From positions 1,798,001 through 1,862,000 of the forward strand of contig NZ_CP045118.1 of NCBI RefSeq assembly GCF_009189165.1: 64,000 nucleotides of DNA. The letters run 5' to 3'. The DNA is from Pseudomonas sp. SCB32. GTDB lineage: Bacteria > Pseudomonadota > Gammaproteobacteria > Pseudomonadales > Pseudomonadaceae. Every line of letters begins with the position of its first letter. Positions within the stretch are counted from its first letter, which is position 1. Positions 30,662 through 39,629 of this stretch are shown here, piece by piece. A program made the position numbers and the translations under genes. The notes under the pieces were generated by a model. It had not been told where the DNA came from. It made no database searches and saw only the letters and a list, made by a program, of their open reading frames with translations.

Positions 30662-32879
30662 TGTCCAGCCGCACAAGCTGCGCCGTCTGGTGGTGGTGGG
30701 GCTCGGCCTGATCGGCGGCTCCTTCGCCAAGGGCATCCGCGAGAAGGGCCTGTTCGAGGAAGTGGTCGGTGTCGACCGTGACCCGGAAACCCGCCGCCTC
30801 GCCGTGGAGCTGGGTGTGGTCGACCGCTGCGAGGAAAGCCTCGCCGCCGGTTGCCGTGACGTCGACGTGATCCAGCTCGCCGTGCCGATCCTGGCTATGG
30901 AAAAGGTCCTCGGCGAACTCGCCACCCTCGACATCGGCAATGCCATCCTCACCGACGTAGGCAGCGCCAAGGGCAATGTGGTGCGCGCCGCCAAAGCGGT
31001 ATTCGGCGGCATGCCGGCGCGCTTCGTGCCCGGCCATCCCATTGCCGGCTCCGAGCAAAGCGGGGTGGAAGCCGCCAACGCAAAACTGTTCCGCCGTCAT
31101 AAGGTCATTCTCACGCCGCTGGATAATGCCGACGCGGACGCGATCCAGTGCGTCGAGAGCCTCTGGCGCGAGCTGGGTGCGGATGTCGAGCAGATGGACG
31201 TCGAGCACCACGATGAAGTCCTGGCGGCGACCAGTCACCTGCCGCACCTGCTGGCCTTCACGCTGGTCGACTCGCTGGCCAAACGCAGCGAGAATCTGGA
31301 AATCTTCCGCTACGCCGCTGGCGGCTTCCGCGACTTCACGCGGATCGCCGGCAGCGACCCAGTGATGTGGCACGACATCTTCCTCGCCAATCGCGGGGCG
31401 GTGCTGCGCATCCTCGACGTATTTCGCGATGACCTCGACGCCCTGCGCGAGGCCGTCGACAAGGGGGACGGGCAGCAATTGATGGGCGTCTTCACTCGCG
31501 CCCGGGTTGCCCGCGAGCATTTCAGCAAAATCCTGGCCCAACGGGCCTATGTGGACGCCATGCACAACAATGACCTGATTTACCTGGCCCAGCCGGGTGG
31601 CCGCCTGTCCGGACGTGTTCGCGTACCGGGCGACAAGTCCATCTCCCACCGTTCGATCATGCTCGGCTCCCTGGCCGAAGGCACGACCGAGGTGCAAGGC
31701 TTCCTCGAAGGCGAAGACGCCCTGGCCACCATTCAGGCGTTCCGTGACATGGGCGTGGTCATCGAAGGTCCGCATCACGGCCGCGTCACCGTACACGGCG
31801 TGGGTCTGCATGGCCTGAAAGCACCGCCCGGCCCGATCTACCTGGGCAACTCCGGCACCTCCATGCGCCTGCTCAGCGGCCTGCTGGCGGCCCAATCGTT
31901 CGACTCGACCCTGACTGGTGACCCCTCGCTGTCCAAGCGCCCGATGAACCGCGTAGCCAAGCCGCTGCGCGAGATGGGTGCGGTGATCGAGACCGGTCCG
32001 GAAGGCCGTCCGCCGCTGACCATCCGTGGCGGTCGCAAACTCACCGGCATGCATTACGAAATGCCGATGGCCAGCGCCCAGGTGAAGTCCTGCCTGCTGC
32101 TCGCCGGCTTGTACGCCGCTGGTGAAACCTCCACCACCGAGCCGGCGCCGACCCGCGATCACACTGAGCGCATGCTGCGCGGCTTCGGCTACCCGGTCGA
32201 CGTCGAAGGCGCAACCGCCCGTGTCGAGTCCGGCCACAAGCTCACCGCCACTTCGATCGAAGTCCCGGCCGACATCTCCTCTGCCGCCTTCTTCCTGGTC
32301 GCCGCGAGCATTGCCGAAGGTTCCGACCTGACCCTGGAGCACGTCGGCATCAACCCGACCCGTACCGGCGTCATCGACATCCTCAAGCTGATGGGGGCCG
32401 ACATCACCCTGGAAAACCAGCGTGAAGTAGGTGGCGAACCGGTCGCCGACATTCGCGTACGTTCGGCCAAGCTGAAAGGCATCGACATCCCCGAAGACCT
32501 GGTGCCGCTGGCCATCGACGAGTTCCCGGTGCTCTTCGTCGCTGCAGCGAATGCCGAAGGTCGCACCGTCCTGCGCGGCGCGGAAGAGCTGCGGGTGAAG
32601 GAATCCGACCGCATCCAGGTGATGGCCGACGGCCTGATCGCCCTGGGCGTGAAAGCCGAGCCGACCCCGGACGGCATCATCATCGAAGGCGGCGCCTACG
32701 GCGGCGGCGAAGTCTGGAGCCACGGCGACCACCGTATCGCCATGTCCTTCAGCGTGGCCTCCCTGCGTGCCGGCGCGCCGATCCGCATCCACGACTGCGC
32801 CAACGTCGCGACTTCCTTCCCGAACTTCCTCGGGCTGGCCTCCGGCGCGGGCATCCGCGTCGCCGAGGAGGGCAAGTGA
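30654..32879 (+). CDS. tyrA-aroA: prephenate dehydrogenase / EPSP synthase fusion
   Basis: 741 residues. TyrA half (about 1-300): NAD-binding [49 protein letters not shown]. AroA half (about 310-741): [66 protein letters not shown] and [11 protein letters not shown]. The fusion is known in Pseudomonas (PA3164). The AroA motifs look like the Bacillus/class II group. One polypeptide therefore covers two steps of aromatic synthesis flanking chorismate. Overlaps hisC and cmk. Confidence 0.95.
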   Translation: MPDVQPHKLRRLVVVGLGLIGGSFAKGIREKGLFEEVVGVDRDPETRRLAVELGVVDRCEESLAAGCRDVDVIQLAVPILAMEKVLGELATLDIGNAILTDVGSAKGNVVRAAKAVFGGMPARFVPGHPIAGSEQSGVEAANAKLFRRHKVILTPLDNADADAIQCVESLWRELGADVEQMDVEHHDEVLAATSHLPHLLAFTLVDSLAKRSENLEIFRYAAGGFRDFTRIAGSDPVMWHDIFLANRGAVLRILDVFRDDLDALREAVDKGDGQQLMGVFTRARVAREHFSKILAQRAYVDAMHNNDLIYLAQPGGRLSGRVRVPGDKSISHRSIMLGSLAEGTTEVQGFLEGEDALATIQAFRDMGVVIEGPHHGRVTVHGVGLHGLKAPPGPIYLGNSGTSMRLLSGLLAAQSFDSTLTGDPSLSKRPMNRVAKPLREMGAVIETGPEGRPPLTIRGGRKLTGMHYEMPMASAQVKSCLLLAGLYAAGETSTTEPAPTRDHTERMLRGFGYPVDVEGATARVESGHKLTATSIEVPADISSAAFFLVAASIAEGSDLTLEHVGINPTRTGVIDILKLMGADITLENQREVGGEPVADIRVRSAKLKGIDIPEDLVPLAIDEFPVLFVAAANAEGRTVLRGAEELRVKESDRIQVMADGLIALGVKAEPTPDGIIIEGGAYGGGEVWSHGDHRIAMSFSVASLRAGAPIRIHDCANVATSFPNFLGLASGAGIRVAEEGK

Positions 32880-33568
32880 TGATGGGCGAATGGCCGGTCG
32901 TCGCCATCGACGGCCCCAGTGGCTCCGGCAAGGGCACCGTCGCCGGCCTGCTGGCCAAGCGCCTGGGCTGGAACCTGCTGGACTCCGGCGCGCTGTATCG
33001 TCTGCTGGCGTTCGCCGCCGGTAACCACGGTATCGACCTGACCAACGAGGAAGGCCTCAAGGTCCTGGCCGCGCACCTGGACGTCCAGTTCACCCACGGC
33101 AAGGGCGGGCAGGGCCAGCACATCATCCTCGAAGGCGACGACGTTACCGACGTCATCCGTACCGAACAGGTTGGTGCCGGCGCTTCCCAGGTCGCCGCGC
33201 TGCCTGCGGTGCGCGATGCCCTGCTGCAACGCCAGCGCGCCTTCCTCGAAGCCCCCGGCCTTGTAGCCGACGGTCGTGACATGGGCACCGTGGTCTTCCC
33301 CAGCGCCCCGCTGAAGATATTCCTCACTGCTTCGGCCGAGGAGCGCGCCCGTCGCCGCTACCTGCAGCTGAAGAACAAGGGCATCGAGAGCGACCAGGCG
33401 CAGCTCGCTGAGGAAATCAGCGCCCGCGACGAGCGCGACAGCCAGCGCGCCGTGGCGCCGCTCAAGCCTGCCGTAGGGGCGATCCTGGTGGACTCCACCT
33501 CGATGAGCATTGATGAGGTGGTGGACAGCATCCTCGCTGAGGTCGCTCGGCTGGGGTTGGCTGACTAG
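32879..33568 (+). CDS. cmk: cytidylate kinase
   Basis: About 229 residues. P-loop [33 protein letters not shown], and the lid [12 protein letters not shown] with [11 protein letters not shown]. It phosphorylates CMP/dCMP. Three start codons stand in a row (GTG 32876, ATG 32879, ATG 32882). GAGGAGGG at 32866-32873 favours one of the two ATGs, so the N-terminus is uncertain by one residue. The start overlaps the tyrA-aroA stop. Confidence 0.95.
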   Translation: MMGEWPVVAIDGPSGSGKGTVAGLLAKRLGWNLLDSGALYRLLAFAAGNHGIDLTNEEGLKVLAAHLDVQFTHGKGGQGQHIILEGDDVTDVIRTEQVGAGASQVAALPAVRDALLQRQRAFLEAPGLVADGRDMGTVVFPSAPLKIFLTASAEERARRRYLQLKNKGIESDQAQLAEEISARDERDSQRAVAPLKPAVGAILVDSTSMSIDEVVDSILAEVARLGLAD

Positions 33569-33582
33569 TCGATGTTGGAACG

Positions 33583-33609
33583 AAAATCCCCGGCATGCCG
33601 GGGATTTTT
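33583..33609 (+). terminator. intrinsic terminator after cmk
   Basis: AAAATCCCCGGC and GCCGGGGATTTTT form a self-complementary hairpin ending in TTTTT, 15 bp past the cmk stop. It ends the serC-cmk chain, so rpsA mainly needs its own promoter. Confidence 0.9.
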
Positions 33610-33753
33610 CTTTCAAGGGCGGGGCTGTTGCTCCTGAGTCGCTGCGTTGAACTGACAGGCGGTGAAGCCGGTCACCTGGCTTTACGCGAAAATGAAAGCT
33701 CCAGGCTGGAATTCGCAAGAAGCGCAAGGTGCTTTGGGAGTCGGGTCGCCCAA

Positions 33754-33782
33754 TTGACGCGGGCTGCTTCGATTGCTACCAT
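33754..33782 (+). promoter_or_regulatory. sigma70-like promoter for rpsA
   Basis: TTGACG (33754-33759) and TACCAT (33777-33782) are spaced by exactly 17 bp, about 200 bp upstream of rpsA. The 376 bp between the terminator and rpsA contain no gene. They give a long untranslated leader, consistent with S1 autoregulation in other bacteria. A further TAAAAT at 33833 lacks a good -35. Confidence 0.55.
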
Positions 33783-33985
33783 TCCAGACCTTATATCGGG
33801 AGGGTTTCGCCCATATTGAGCGAAGCGTTCCCTTAAAATCTGAATGTGGAGTGCCCGTTTCGGCGGGTGCAACAGGGGGCCGGCGGGATACCAGTCTTGA
33901 TCCTGCTGGCTTCTTTTTCATCACTTGACCGTGTCTGCTGGTGGCGCGGAATCGGGCTTACAAGCCTTTGACTACAGGTATAGAC

Positions 33986-35668
33986 ATGAGCGAAAGCTTC
34001 GCAGAACTCTTTGAAGAAAGTCTGAAATCCCTCGACATGCAGCCGGGTGCAATCATCACCGGCATCGTGGTCGACATCGATGGTGACTGGGTCACCGTCC
34101 ATGCCGGTCTGAAATCCGAGGGCGTCATCCCGGTCGAGCAGTTCTACAACGAACAGGGCGAGCTGACCATCAATGTGGGTGACGAAGTCCACGTTGCGCT
34201 GGACGCGGTAGAAGATGGCTTCGGTGAAACCAAGCTGTCCCGCGAAAAAGCCAAGCGTGCCGAGAGCTGGATCGTTCTGGAAGCTGCTTTCTCTGCCGAC
34301 GAAGTGGTCAAAGGCATCATCAACGGCAAGGTCAAGGGTGGCTTCACCGTCGACGTCAACGGCATCCGCGCGTTCCTGCCGGGTTCGCTGGTCGACGTGC
34401 GTCCGGTGCGTGACACCACTCACCTGGAAGGCAAAGAGCTCGAGTTCAAGGTCATCAAGCTGGACCAGAAGCGCAACAACGTTGTCGTTTCCCGCCGCAG
34501 CGTCCTGGAAGCCGAGAACAGCGCCGAGCGCGAAGCTCTGCTGGAATCCCTGCAGGAAGGCCAGCAGGTCAAAGGTATCGTCAAGAACCTCACCGACTAC
34601 GGTGCGTTCGTTGACCTGGGCGGCGTCGATGGTCTGCTGCACATCACCGACATGGCCTGGAAGCGTATCAAGCATCCGTCGGAAATCGTCAACGTTGGCG
34701 ACGAGATCGATGTCAAGGTTCTGAAGTTCGACCGCGAGCGCAACCGCGTATCCCTGGGCCTGAAGCAACTGGGCGAAGACCCATGGGTTGCCATCAAGGC
34801 TCGTTACCCGGAAGGCACCCGCGTTACCGCGCGCGTCACCAACCTCACCGACTACGGCTGCTTCGCCGAGCTGGAAGAGGGCGTGGAAGGCCTGGTACAC
34901 GTCTCCGAAATGGACTGGACCAACAAGAACATCCACCCGTCGAAAGTCGTTCAGGTTGGCGACGAAGTGGAAGTTCAGGTTCTGGACATCGACGAAGAGC
35001 GTCGTCGTATCTCCCTGGGCATCAAGCAGTGCAAGTCCAACCCGTGGGAAGACTTCTCTGGCCGCTTCAACAAGGGCGACAAGATCTCCGGCACCATCAA
35101 GTCGATCACTGACTTCGGTATCTTCATCGGTCTGGAAGGTGGCATCGACGGTCTGGTTCACCTGTCCGACATCTCCTGGAACGAAGTTGGCGAAGAAGCC
35201 GTTCGCCGCTTCAAGAAGGGCGACGAGCTGGAAACCGTCATCCTCTCCGTTGATCCGGAGCGTGAGCGCATCTCCCTGGGCATCAAGCAGCTGGAAGACG
35301 ATCCGTTCTCCAACTACGCCTCGCTCAACGAGAAAGGCACCATCGTTCGCGGCACCGTAAAAGAAGTTGACGCCAAGGGCGCTGTCATCACCCTGGCCGG
35401 CGAAATCGAAGGCATCCTGAAAGCCTCCGAAATCAGCCGTGACCGCGTTGAAGACGCTCGCAACGTTCTGAAAGAAGGCGAAGAAGTCGAAGCCAAGATC
35501 ATCAGCATCGACCGTAAGAGCCGCGTCATTTCCCTCTCCATCAAGTCCAAGGACGTTGATGACGAGAAGGATGCGATGAAAGAACTGCGTAGCAAGCAAG
35601 ACGCAGAAAGCACTGGTCCGACCACCATCGGTGACCTGATCCGTGCTCAGATGGAGAACCAGGGCTAA
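33986..35668 (+). CDS. rpsA: 30S ribosomal protein S1
   Basis: 560 residues with six S1 RNA-binding domains; repeats are obvious ([81 protein letters not shown]). It binds mRNA leaders at initiation. AGGT at 33976-33979 supports ATG 33986; a 15-residue longer frame is not conserved-looking. Codon use is that of a highly expressed gene (many CTG, GGT, AAG, GTT). In P. aeruginosa ihfB follows; here a transporter does. Confidence 0.97.
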   Translation: MSESFAELFEESLKSLDMQPGAIITGIVVDIDGDWVTVHAGLKSEGVIPVEQFYNEQGELTINVGDEVHVALDAVEDGFGETKLSREKAKRAESWIVLEAAFSADEVVKGIINGKVKGGFTVDVNGIRAFLPGSLVDVRPVRDTTHLEGKELEFKVIKLDQKRNNVVVSRRSVLEAENSAEREALLESLQEGQQVKGIVKNLTDYGAFVDLGGVDGLLHITDMAWKRIKHPSEIVNVGDEIDVKVLKFDRERNRVSLGLKQLGEDPWVAIKARYPEGTRVTARVTNLTDYGCFAELEEGVEGLVHVSEMDWTNKNIHPSKVVQVGDEVEVQVLDIDEERRRISLGIKQCKSNPWEDFSGRFNKGDKISGTIKSITDFGIFIGLEGGIDGLVHLSDISWNEVGEEAVRRFKKGDELETVILSVDPERERISLGIKQLEDDPFSNYASLNEKGTIVRGTVKEVDAKGAVITLAGEIEGILKASEISRDRVEDARNVLKEGEEVEAKIISIDRKSRVISLSIKSKDVDDEKDAMKELRSKQDAESTGPTTIGDLIRAQMENQG

Positions 35669-35689
35669 TCCCTGCTTCCTCATCCTAGG

Positions 35690-35716
35690 AAAAGGGCGAC
35701 TTCGGTCGCCCTTTTT
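35690..35716 (+). terminator. intrinsic terminator after rpsA
   Basis: AAAAGGGCGAC, TTCG tetraloop, GTCGCCCTTTTT: a strong UUCG-capped hairpin with a U-run, 22 bp after the stop. Confidence 0.95.
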
Positions 35717-35809
35717 CGTTTCTGCCTTTCGCAGGTGGCGGGCGCGCAGTGCTTTTCTCCGCTGTGAGACAGGCGCTATGGTGCTTGCCCCGTTCCGGTC
35801 GCATCCCTC

Positions 35810-36679
35810 ATGCCTTACCTGCTTTTCGTTACCGTCCTCTGGGCGTTCTCCTTCAGCCTGATCGGCGAGTACCTTGCCGGGCAGGTCGATAGCTATTTCG
35901 CGGTGCTGACCCGTGTGGTGCTCGCCGGTCTGGTGTTCCTGCCACTGACTCGCTGGCGCGGCGTCAATCCGCGCTTCATTGCCGGTGTGATGCTGGCGGG
36001 GGTGCTGCAGTTCGGCATTACCTATGTCTGCCTCTACCAGAGCTTCCGCGTGCTGACGGTGCCAGAAGTGCTGTTGTTCACCGTGCTGACGCCGTTGCAT
36101 GTGGCGCTCATCGATGACGCGCTGAACCGCCGCTTCAATGCCTGGGCGCTGCTGGCGGCTGCGGTGGCGGTGCTGGGCGCCGGGATCATTCGTTACGACG
36201 GTGTGAGCGGCGATTACGTCCAGGGCTTCCTGCTCCTGCAGCTGGCCAACGCGACCTTCGCGGCCGGGCAGGTTTTCTACAAGCACCTGGTGCAGCGCTA
36301 TCCGTCCGATATCCCGCAATTCCGCCGCTTCGGTTACTTCTTCGTCGGCGCGCTGCTGATCGCGCTGCCGGGTTGGCTGCTGTTCGGCAACCCGCAGAAG
36401 CTACCCAGCACCGAGCTGCAATGGGGCGTACTGGTGTGGATGGGACTGCTGGCCACTGCGCTGGGGCAGTTCTGGTGGAACAAGGGTGGCACCCTGGTCG
36501 ATGCCGGCACCCTGGCGGTGATGAACAATCTGCATGTGCCGGTGGGGTTGCTGATCAACCTGCTGATCTGGGGCGAGCACGCCGATCTGCCACGCCTGGC
36601 ATTGGGCGGTGTGGTGATCGTTGCGTCCCTGGGCGTCAACCGCTACGGCCTGCGCCGCCACAAGGAGCGTTTCGCATGA
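35810..36679 (+). CDS. EamA-family (DMT) transporter
   Basis: 289 residues, ten hydrophobic helices in two EamA repeats (about 2-140 and 150-280). Opening PYLLFVTVLWAFSFSLIGEY and AVMNNLHVPVGLLINLLIWGE near the end resemble the carboxylate/amino-acid exporter group. ATGA overlap with the next gene (RarD) shows the two exporters are co-translated. Substrate not known. Confidence 0.88.
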   Translation: MPYLLFVTVLWAFSFSLIGEYLAGQVDSYFAVLTRVVLAGLVFLPLTRWRGVNPRFIAGVMLAGVLQFGITYVCLYQSFRVLTVPEVLLFTVLTPLHVALIDDALNRRFNAWALLAAAVAVLGAGIIRYDGVSGDYVQGFLLLQLANATFAAGQVFYKHLVQRYPSDIPQFRRFGYFFVGALLIALPGWLLFGNPQKLPSTELQWGVLVWMGLLATALGQFWWNKGGTLVDAGTLAVMNNLHVPVGLLINLLIWGEHADLPRLALGGVVIVASLGVNRYGLRRHKERFA

Positions 36680-37572
36680 ATATCTCCGGACGTGGTGTGG
36701 CGCTGTCCCTGGCGTCTTCCGTGCTGTTCGTGACCTTGCCGGCCTATATCCATGCGCTGGAGCCGCTGTCCAGCATCCAGGTGATTGCTCACCGGGTGGT
36801 CTGGTCGATTCCCATGGTCCTGCTGCTGGTGCTGTTTACCCGTCAAGGCGGCGTGCTGCGTGATGCCGGACGGCGTCTGCTGCGCGAGCCGTGGCTGCTG
36901 GCGTGCTTCCCGCTGACGGCGGCGATGATGCTGATCCAGTGGGGGGTATTCATCTGGGCGCCCATGGTCGGGCGTACGCTGGAGCTGTCGCTGGGCTACT
37001 TCCTGCTGCCGCTGACCATGGTGCTCTGCGGTCGGGTGTTCTATGGCGAGCGTCTGACCACGCTGCAAGGTATCGCCGTCGGCTTCGCGCTGGCCGGTGT
37101 CCTGCATGAGCTGTGGCTGACCCGGGCGTTTTCCTGGTTCAGCCTGATCACTGCGCTGGGGTATCCGCCGTATTTCATGCTGCGCCGCAAGATGGCGGTG
37201 GACTCGCTGTCTGGTTTCGTCTTCGAGATGATCGTGCTGCTGCCGTTCGCGCTGGCGACGCTGTGGATAACCGACAGCGCCACGGTGCTGGAGGCGGTAC
37301 CGCGCCTGTGGGCATTGCTGCCGTTGCTTGGCCTGATCAGTGCGCTGGCGTTCGGCGCGATGATGGCGGCCAGCCGGCTGCTGCCGATGGGGCTGTTCGG
37401 GATTCTGAGCTACGTCGAGCCGGTGCTGCTGTTTGCCATCGCCGTGCTGTTCCTGGGCGAGGCGTTCAACCCGGCGCAGATCTGGACCTACGGGCCGATC
37501 TGGGTCGCTGTGCTGCTCACCGGTTGGGATAGCGCGCGACTGCTGCGCCGTCAGGCGCGTCGCGGCCTATAA
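36676..37572 (+). CDS. rarD: RarD-like EamA-family transporter
   Basis: 298 residues, ten helices. LASSVLFVTLPAYIHALEPLSSIQVIAHRVVWSIP and LELSLGYFLLPLTMVLCGRVFYGERLTTLQ are RarD-type signatures, as is RLLPMGLFGILSYVEPVLLF. RarD proteins are annotated as chloramphenicol-sensitivity exporters, but the true substrate is unknown. It starts in the stop of the upstream EamA gene. It may work with it, or the two may be tandem duplicates that diverged. Confidence 0.85.
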   Translation: MNISGRGVALSLASSVLFVTLPAYIHALEPLSSIQVIAHRVVWSIPMVLLLVLFTRQGGVLRDAGRRLLREPWLLACFPLTAAMMLIQWGVFIWAPMVGRTLELSLGYFLLPLTMVLCGRVFYGERLTTLQGIAVGFALAGVLHELWLTRAFSWFSLITALGYPPYFMLRRKMAVDSLSGFVFEMIVLLPFALATLWITDSATVLEAVPRLWALLPLLGLISALAFGAMMAASRLLPMGLFGILSYVEPVLLFAIAVLFLGEAFNPAQIWTYGPIWVAVLLTGWDSARLLRRQARRGL

Positions 37573-37597
37573 GTGAAGGGAGAGAGGCGAGGGACAG

Positions 37598-37622
37598 GCA
37601 CTCTCCCGCAAGGGGAGAGTGC
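37598..37622. terminator. hairpin between convergent rarD and NlpC genes
   Basis: GCACTCTCCC, GCAA, GGGAGAGTGC (with an extra G): a 10-bp stem with GNRA loop placed between two converging stops. No T-run, so terminator function is inferred from position. Confidence 0.5.
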
Positions 37623-37628
37623 AAGCGG

Positions 37629-38234
37629 TCAGTCGTAGCGACGACCGACGTCGGCCTTGGCCAGGGTTTCCGGCAGGATGCGGCGGGCGGCGGTGTAGTG
37701 CTTCTTCCAGTAGTCGCCACTGAGGTCGGAGACGCGGACCTTCTGGCCGCGGCGCGGCGCATGGACAAACTGGTTGTCGCCGACGTAGATGCCGACGTGG
37801 TCGACATTGCGGCGGTTGTGGATGCGGAAGAACACCAGGTCGCCGGGTTGCAGGTCGCCGCGGGCGACTTTCGAGTTGCCGCGCATGCTGTACATCTGCT
37901 GCGCGGTACGCGGCAGGTCGACTTCATCGACGTTCTGGAACACGTAGTTGACCAGGCCGCTGCAGTCGAAGCCGCGCTTGGGCGAGGTACCGCCCCAACG
38001 GTATGGCGTACCGATCATGCTGTAGGCACGCTGGGTGACCTGGTGCGCCTCGCTCTTGGCCGGCTTTTCGGCTTTGGGCGTCATGGTCAGCAGCGCGCTT
38101 CCCTGGACCGGGACGCGCAGGTCGACCGGGGCGGGGTGGTAGGTACGCGTGATCTTGGAGGAGGCCGTAGCCTCGGTGGCGGCCAAGAGGGTCGCCAAGC
38201 CTATGGAAAGGCATGTCAAAATGTTACGTCGCAT
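37629..38234 (-). CDS. NlpC/P60 (C40) cell-wall peptidase
   Basis: 201 residues. Signal peptide (RRNILTCLSIGLATLLAATEATA) then a C40 domain (about 75-200) with catalytic Cys in RGFDCSGLVNYVF, His in NVDHVGIYVG and third residue His in FVHAPRRG. These enzymes cleave peptide bonds in peptidoglycan stems. The RWGGTSP element precedes the Cys as usual. ATG 38234 is chosen because the longer frame upstream is highly basic and non-homologous. Confidence 0.9.
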   Translation of the reverse strand: MRRNILTCLSIGLATLLAATEATASSKITRTYHPAPVDLRVPVQGSALLTMTPKAEKPAKSEAHQVTQRAYSMIGTPYRWGGTSPKRGFDCSGLVNYVFQNVDEVDLPRTAQQMYSMRGNSKVARGDLQPGDLVFFRIHNRRNVDHVGIYVGDNQFVHAPRRGQKVRVSDLSGDYWKKHYTAARRILPETLAKADVGRRYD

Positions 38235-38582
38235 TCGGCATGTCTTCTTGCGGGTTGATGTCACCCAGACTCCGCTGGATCGCCATTGCTTTCGGCGTGG
38301 TTTCCTTTTTGTCCGTCGAAAAATTCGGGGCATTCTGAACGAGTTTTCATGACAGTTTTTACCGTCTGTCGATTCTGAAAGTTGCCATGTGACTCACCGG
38401 AAGTTCCGTGACATGTGCTCGGACCCATCGGTCACGGTCGCGGCTTATAGCGTGAAGCCCTATGGAATGCGGGTTGCGGCAATGACGGAGGGATGCCGCG
38501 CGGCTGATGGCGCAAAGCCATGCGAGGCGTGCTGTCGCAGGTAAAAACCCGACGAAATGCAGGTTTATGCGGTGACCCGGGA
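38235..38582. other. 348-bp gap without a gene
   Basis: Between the NlpC gene and the Nudix gene. It contains an imperfect palindrome CATGTGAC...GTGACATG near 38385-38415 and nothing else I can support. It should hold the promoter of the NlpC gene on the minus strand. Confidence 0.4.
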
Positions 38583-38990
38583 TCAGCCCACGTGCAGGAG
38601 AAGGGCGGGCAGTACTTGCTCGCGCACGAGAGGGGCGAGGTTGTGCAGGGCGTTGTCGGTGGGCGCGAGCCAGGCGAGCTCTTCCAGCTCCGCCGCCGGG
38701 CTTACCGGGTGGGGCAGGGCGGCGACGTAGACCTGCGCGTCGACCTGGGTATCGGGCTCGTTGGCCGCGTCGGCTTGGAAACGCCCCAGTGACGTCAGTG
38801 CGTTTTCCGTCAGGCGCAGGTTGAGCTCTTCATCCAGTTCGCGCAGCAGGGCCTGTACCGAGGTTTCGCCGGGCTCGTGCTTGCCGCCGGGCAGCATGAA
38901 GGCCTGGGTGCCGCGCTTGCGCACCAGCAGGAGGCGTCCGCTGTCGTCGAGCAGGCAGGCGGCGGCGATGCTGATGGTGGCGAGGGTCAT
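38583..38990 (-). CDS. Nudix hydrolase
   Basis: 135 residues. Nudix box GGKHEPGETSVQALLRELDEEL is complete except for the final Gly, with FMLPGG before it. N-terminus TLATISIAAACLLDDSGRLLLVRKRG is the typical first strands. Substrate unknown. Overlaps the preceding DHFR-like gene by 4 bp (ATGA), so the two are coupled. Confidence 0.87.
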   Translation of the reverse strand: MTLATISIAAACLLDDSGRLLLVRKRGTQAFMLPGGKHEPGETSVQALLRELDEELNLRLTENALTSLGRFQADAANEPDTQVDAQVYVAALPHPVSPAAELEELAWLAPTDNALHNLAPLVREQVLPALLLHVG

Positions 38991-39532
38991 GGCGAGCGGC
39001 TTTCCTTGAGGACCAGGTAACGCAATTGCACGATGCCGCTGGGAAAGCTGCGCTGTTCCAGCAGTTGCAGACGTTGCTCGAGCCCGATGCTGAACAGTGG
39101 GATTCCAGCGCCGAGCAGCTGCGGGATGATGCTGACGATCAACTCGTCGAGCAACCCCGCGGCAAGAAAGTTTCCCGCCAGGCTCCCGCTGCCGACCAGC
39201 CAGATGCGCTGGCAGCCCTTGGCCTGCAGGGCTTTCAGGGCTTCGCTCGGAGGGCAATGGATCAGCTCGACGCGAGGGCTGGCCAGGGGCAGGTGGTTGG
39301 CGCGGGTCAGGACGAGGGTGGGCTTGTCCGGATAGGGCCAGTCGCCCTGATCCAGGCGGTGCAGGTAGGTGACCCGTCCCATCAGCAGTCCGTCGATGCT
39401 GGCGTAGAAGGCGCCATGACCGGGGTCGTCGGTCGCGCTGTCGTAGCCCCGCAGCCAGTCCATGCTGCCATCGGGCCGGGCGATGTGCCCGTCGAGGCTG
39501 GCAGTGACGAAATAAATGAGAGTCGAGTGCAC
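38987..39532 (-). CDS. dihydrofolate reductase / RibD C-terminal family protein
   Basis: 181 residues. IYFVTASLDGHIARPDGSMDWL, LLMGRVTYLHRL, PTLVLTRA and RIWLVGSGSLAGNFLAAGLLDELIVSIIPQLLGAGIPLF are those of the YyaP/RibD-C reductase family. It likely uses NADPH; the substrate is not known. First gene of a two-gene unit with the Nudix hydrolase. Confidence 0.88.
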   Translation of the reverse strand: MHSTLIYFVTASLDGHIARPDGSMDWLRGYDSATDDPGHGAFYASIDGLLMGRVTYLHRLDQGDWPYPDKPTLVLTRANHLPLASPRVELIHCPPSEALKALQAKGCQRIWLVGSGSLAGNFLAAGLLDELIVSIIPQLLGAGIPLFSIGLEQRLQLLEQRSFPSGIVQLRYLVLKESRSP

Positions 39533-39629
39533 CCTGTTTCTGCGTTGCAGAGGGCTCGTTCAGAGCATTGCACGGCGGCAGCGGGGTGCTGGTACGTTCG
39601 TCCGATTCCTGCCTGCGTTGGGTAGTGCG

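Noticed and set aside
30495..32792. 765-codon open frame antisense to hisC and tyrA-aroA
   Set aside because: Typical GC-rich shadow frame; no family motif, and both sense genes are complete.
33833..36319. 828-codon open frame antisense to rpsA and into the EamA gene
   Set aside because: Spans two clear genes and the rpsA terminator in the opposite direction; low-complexity translation with no recognisable motif.
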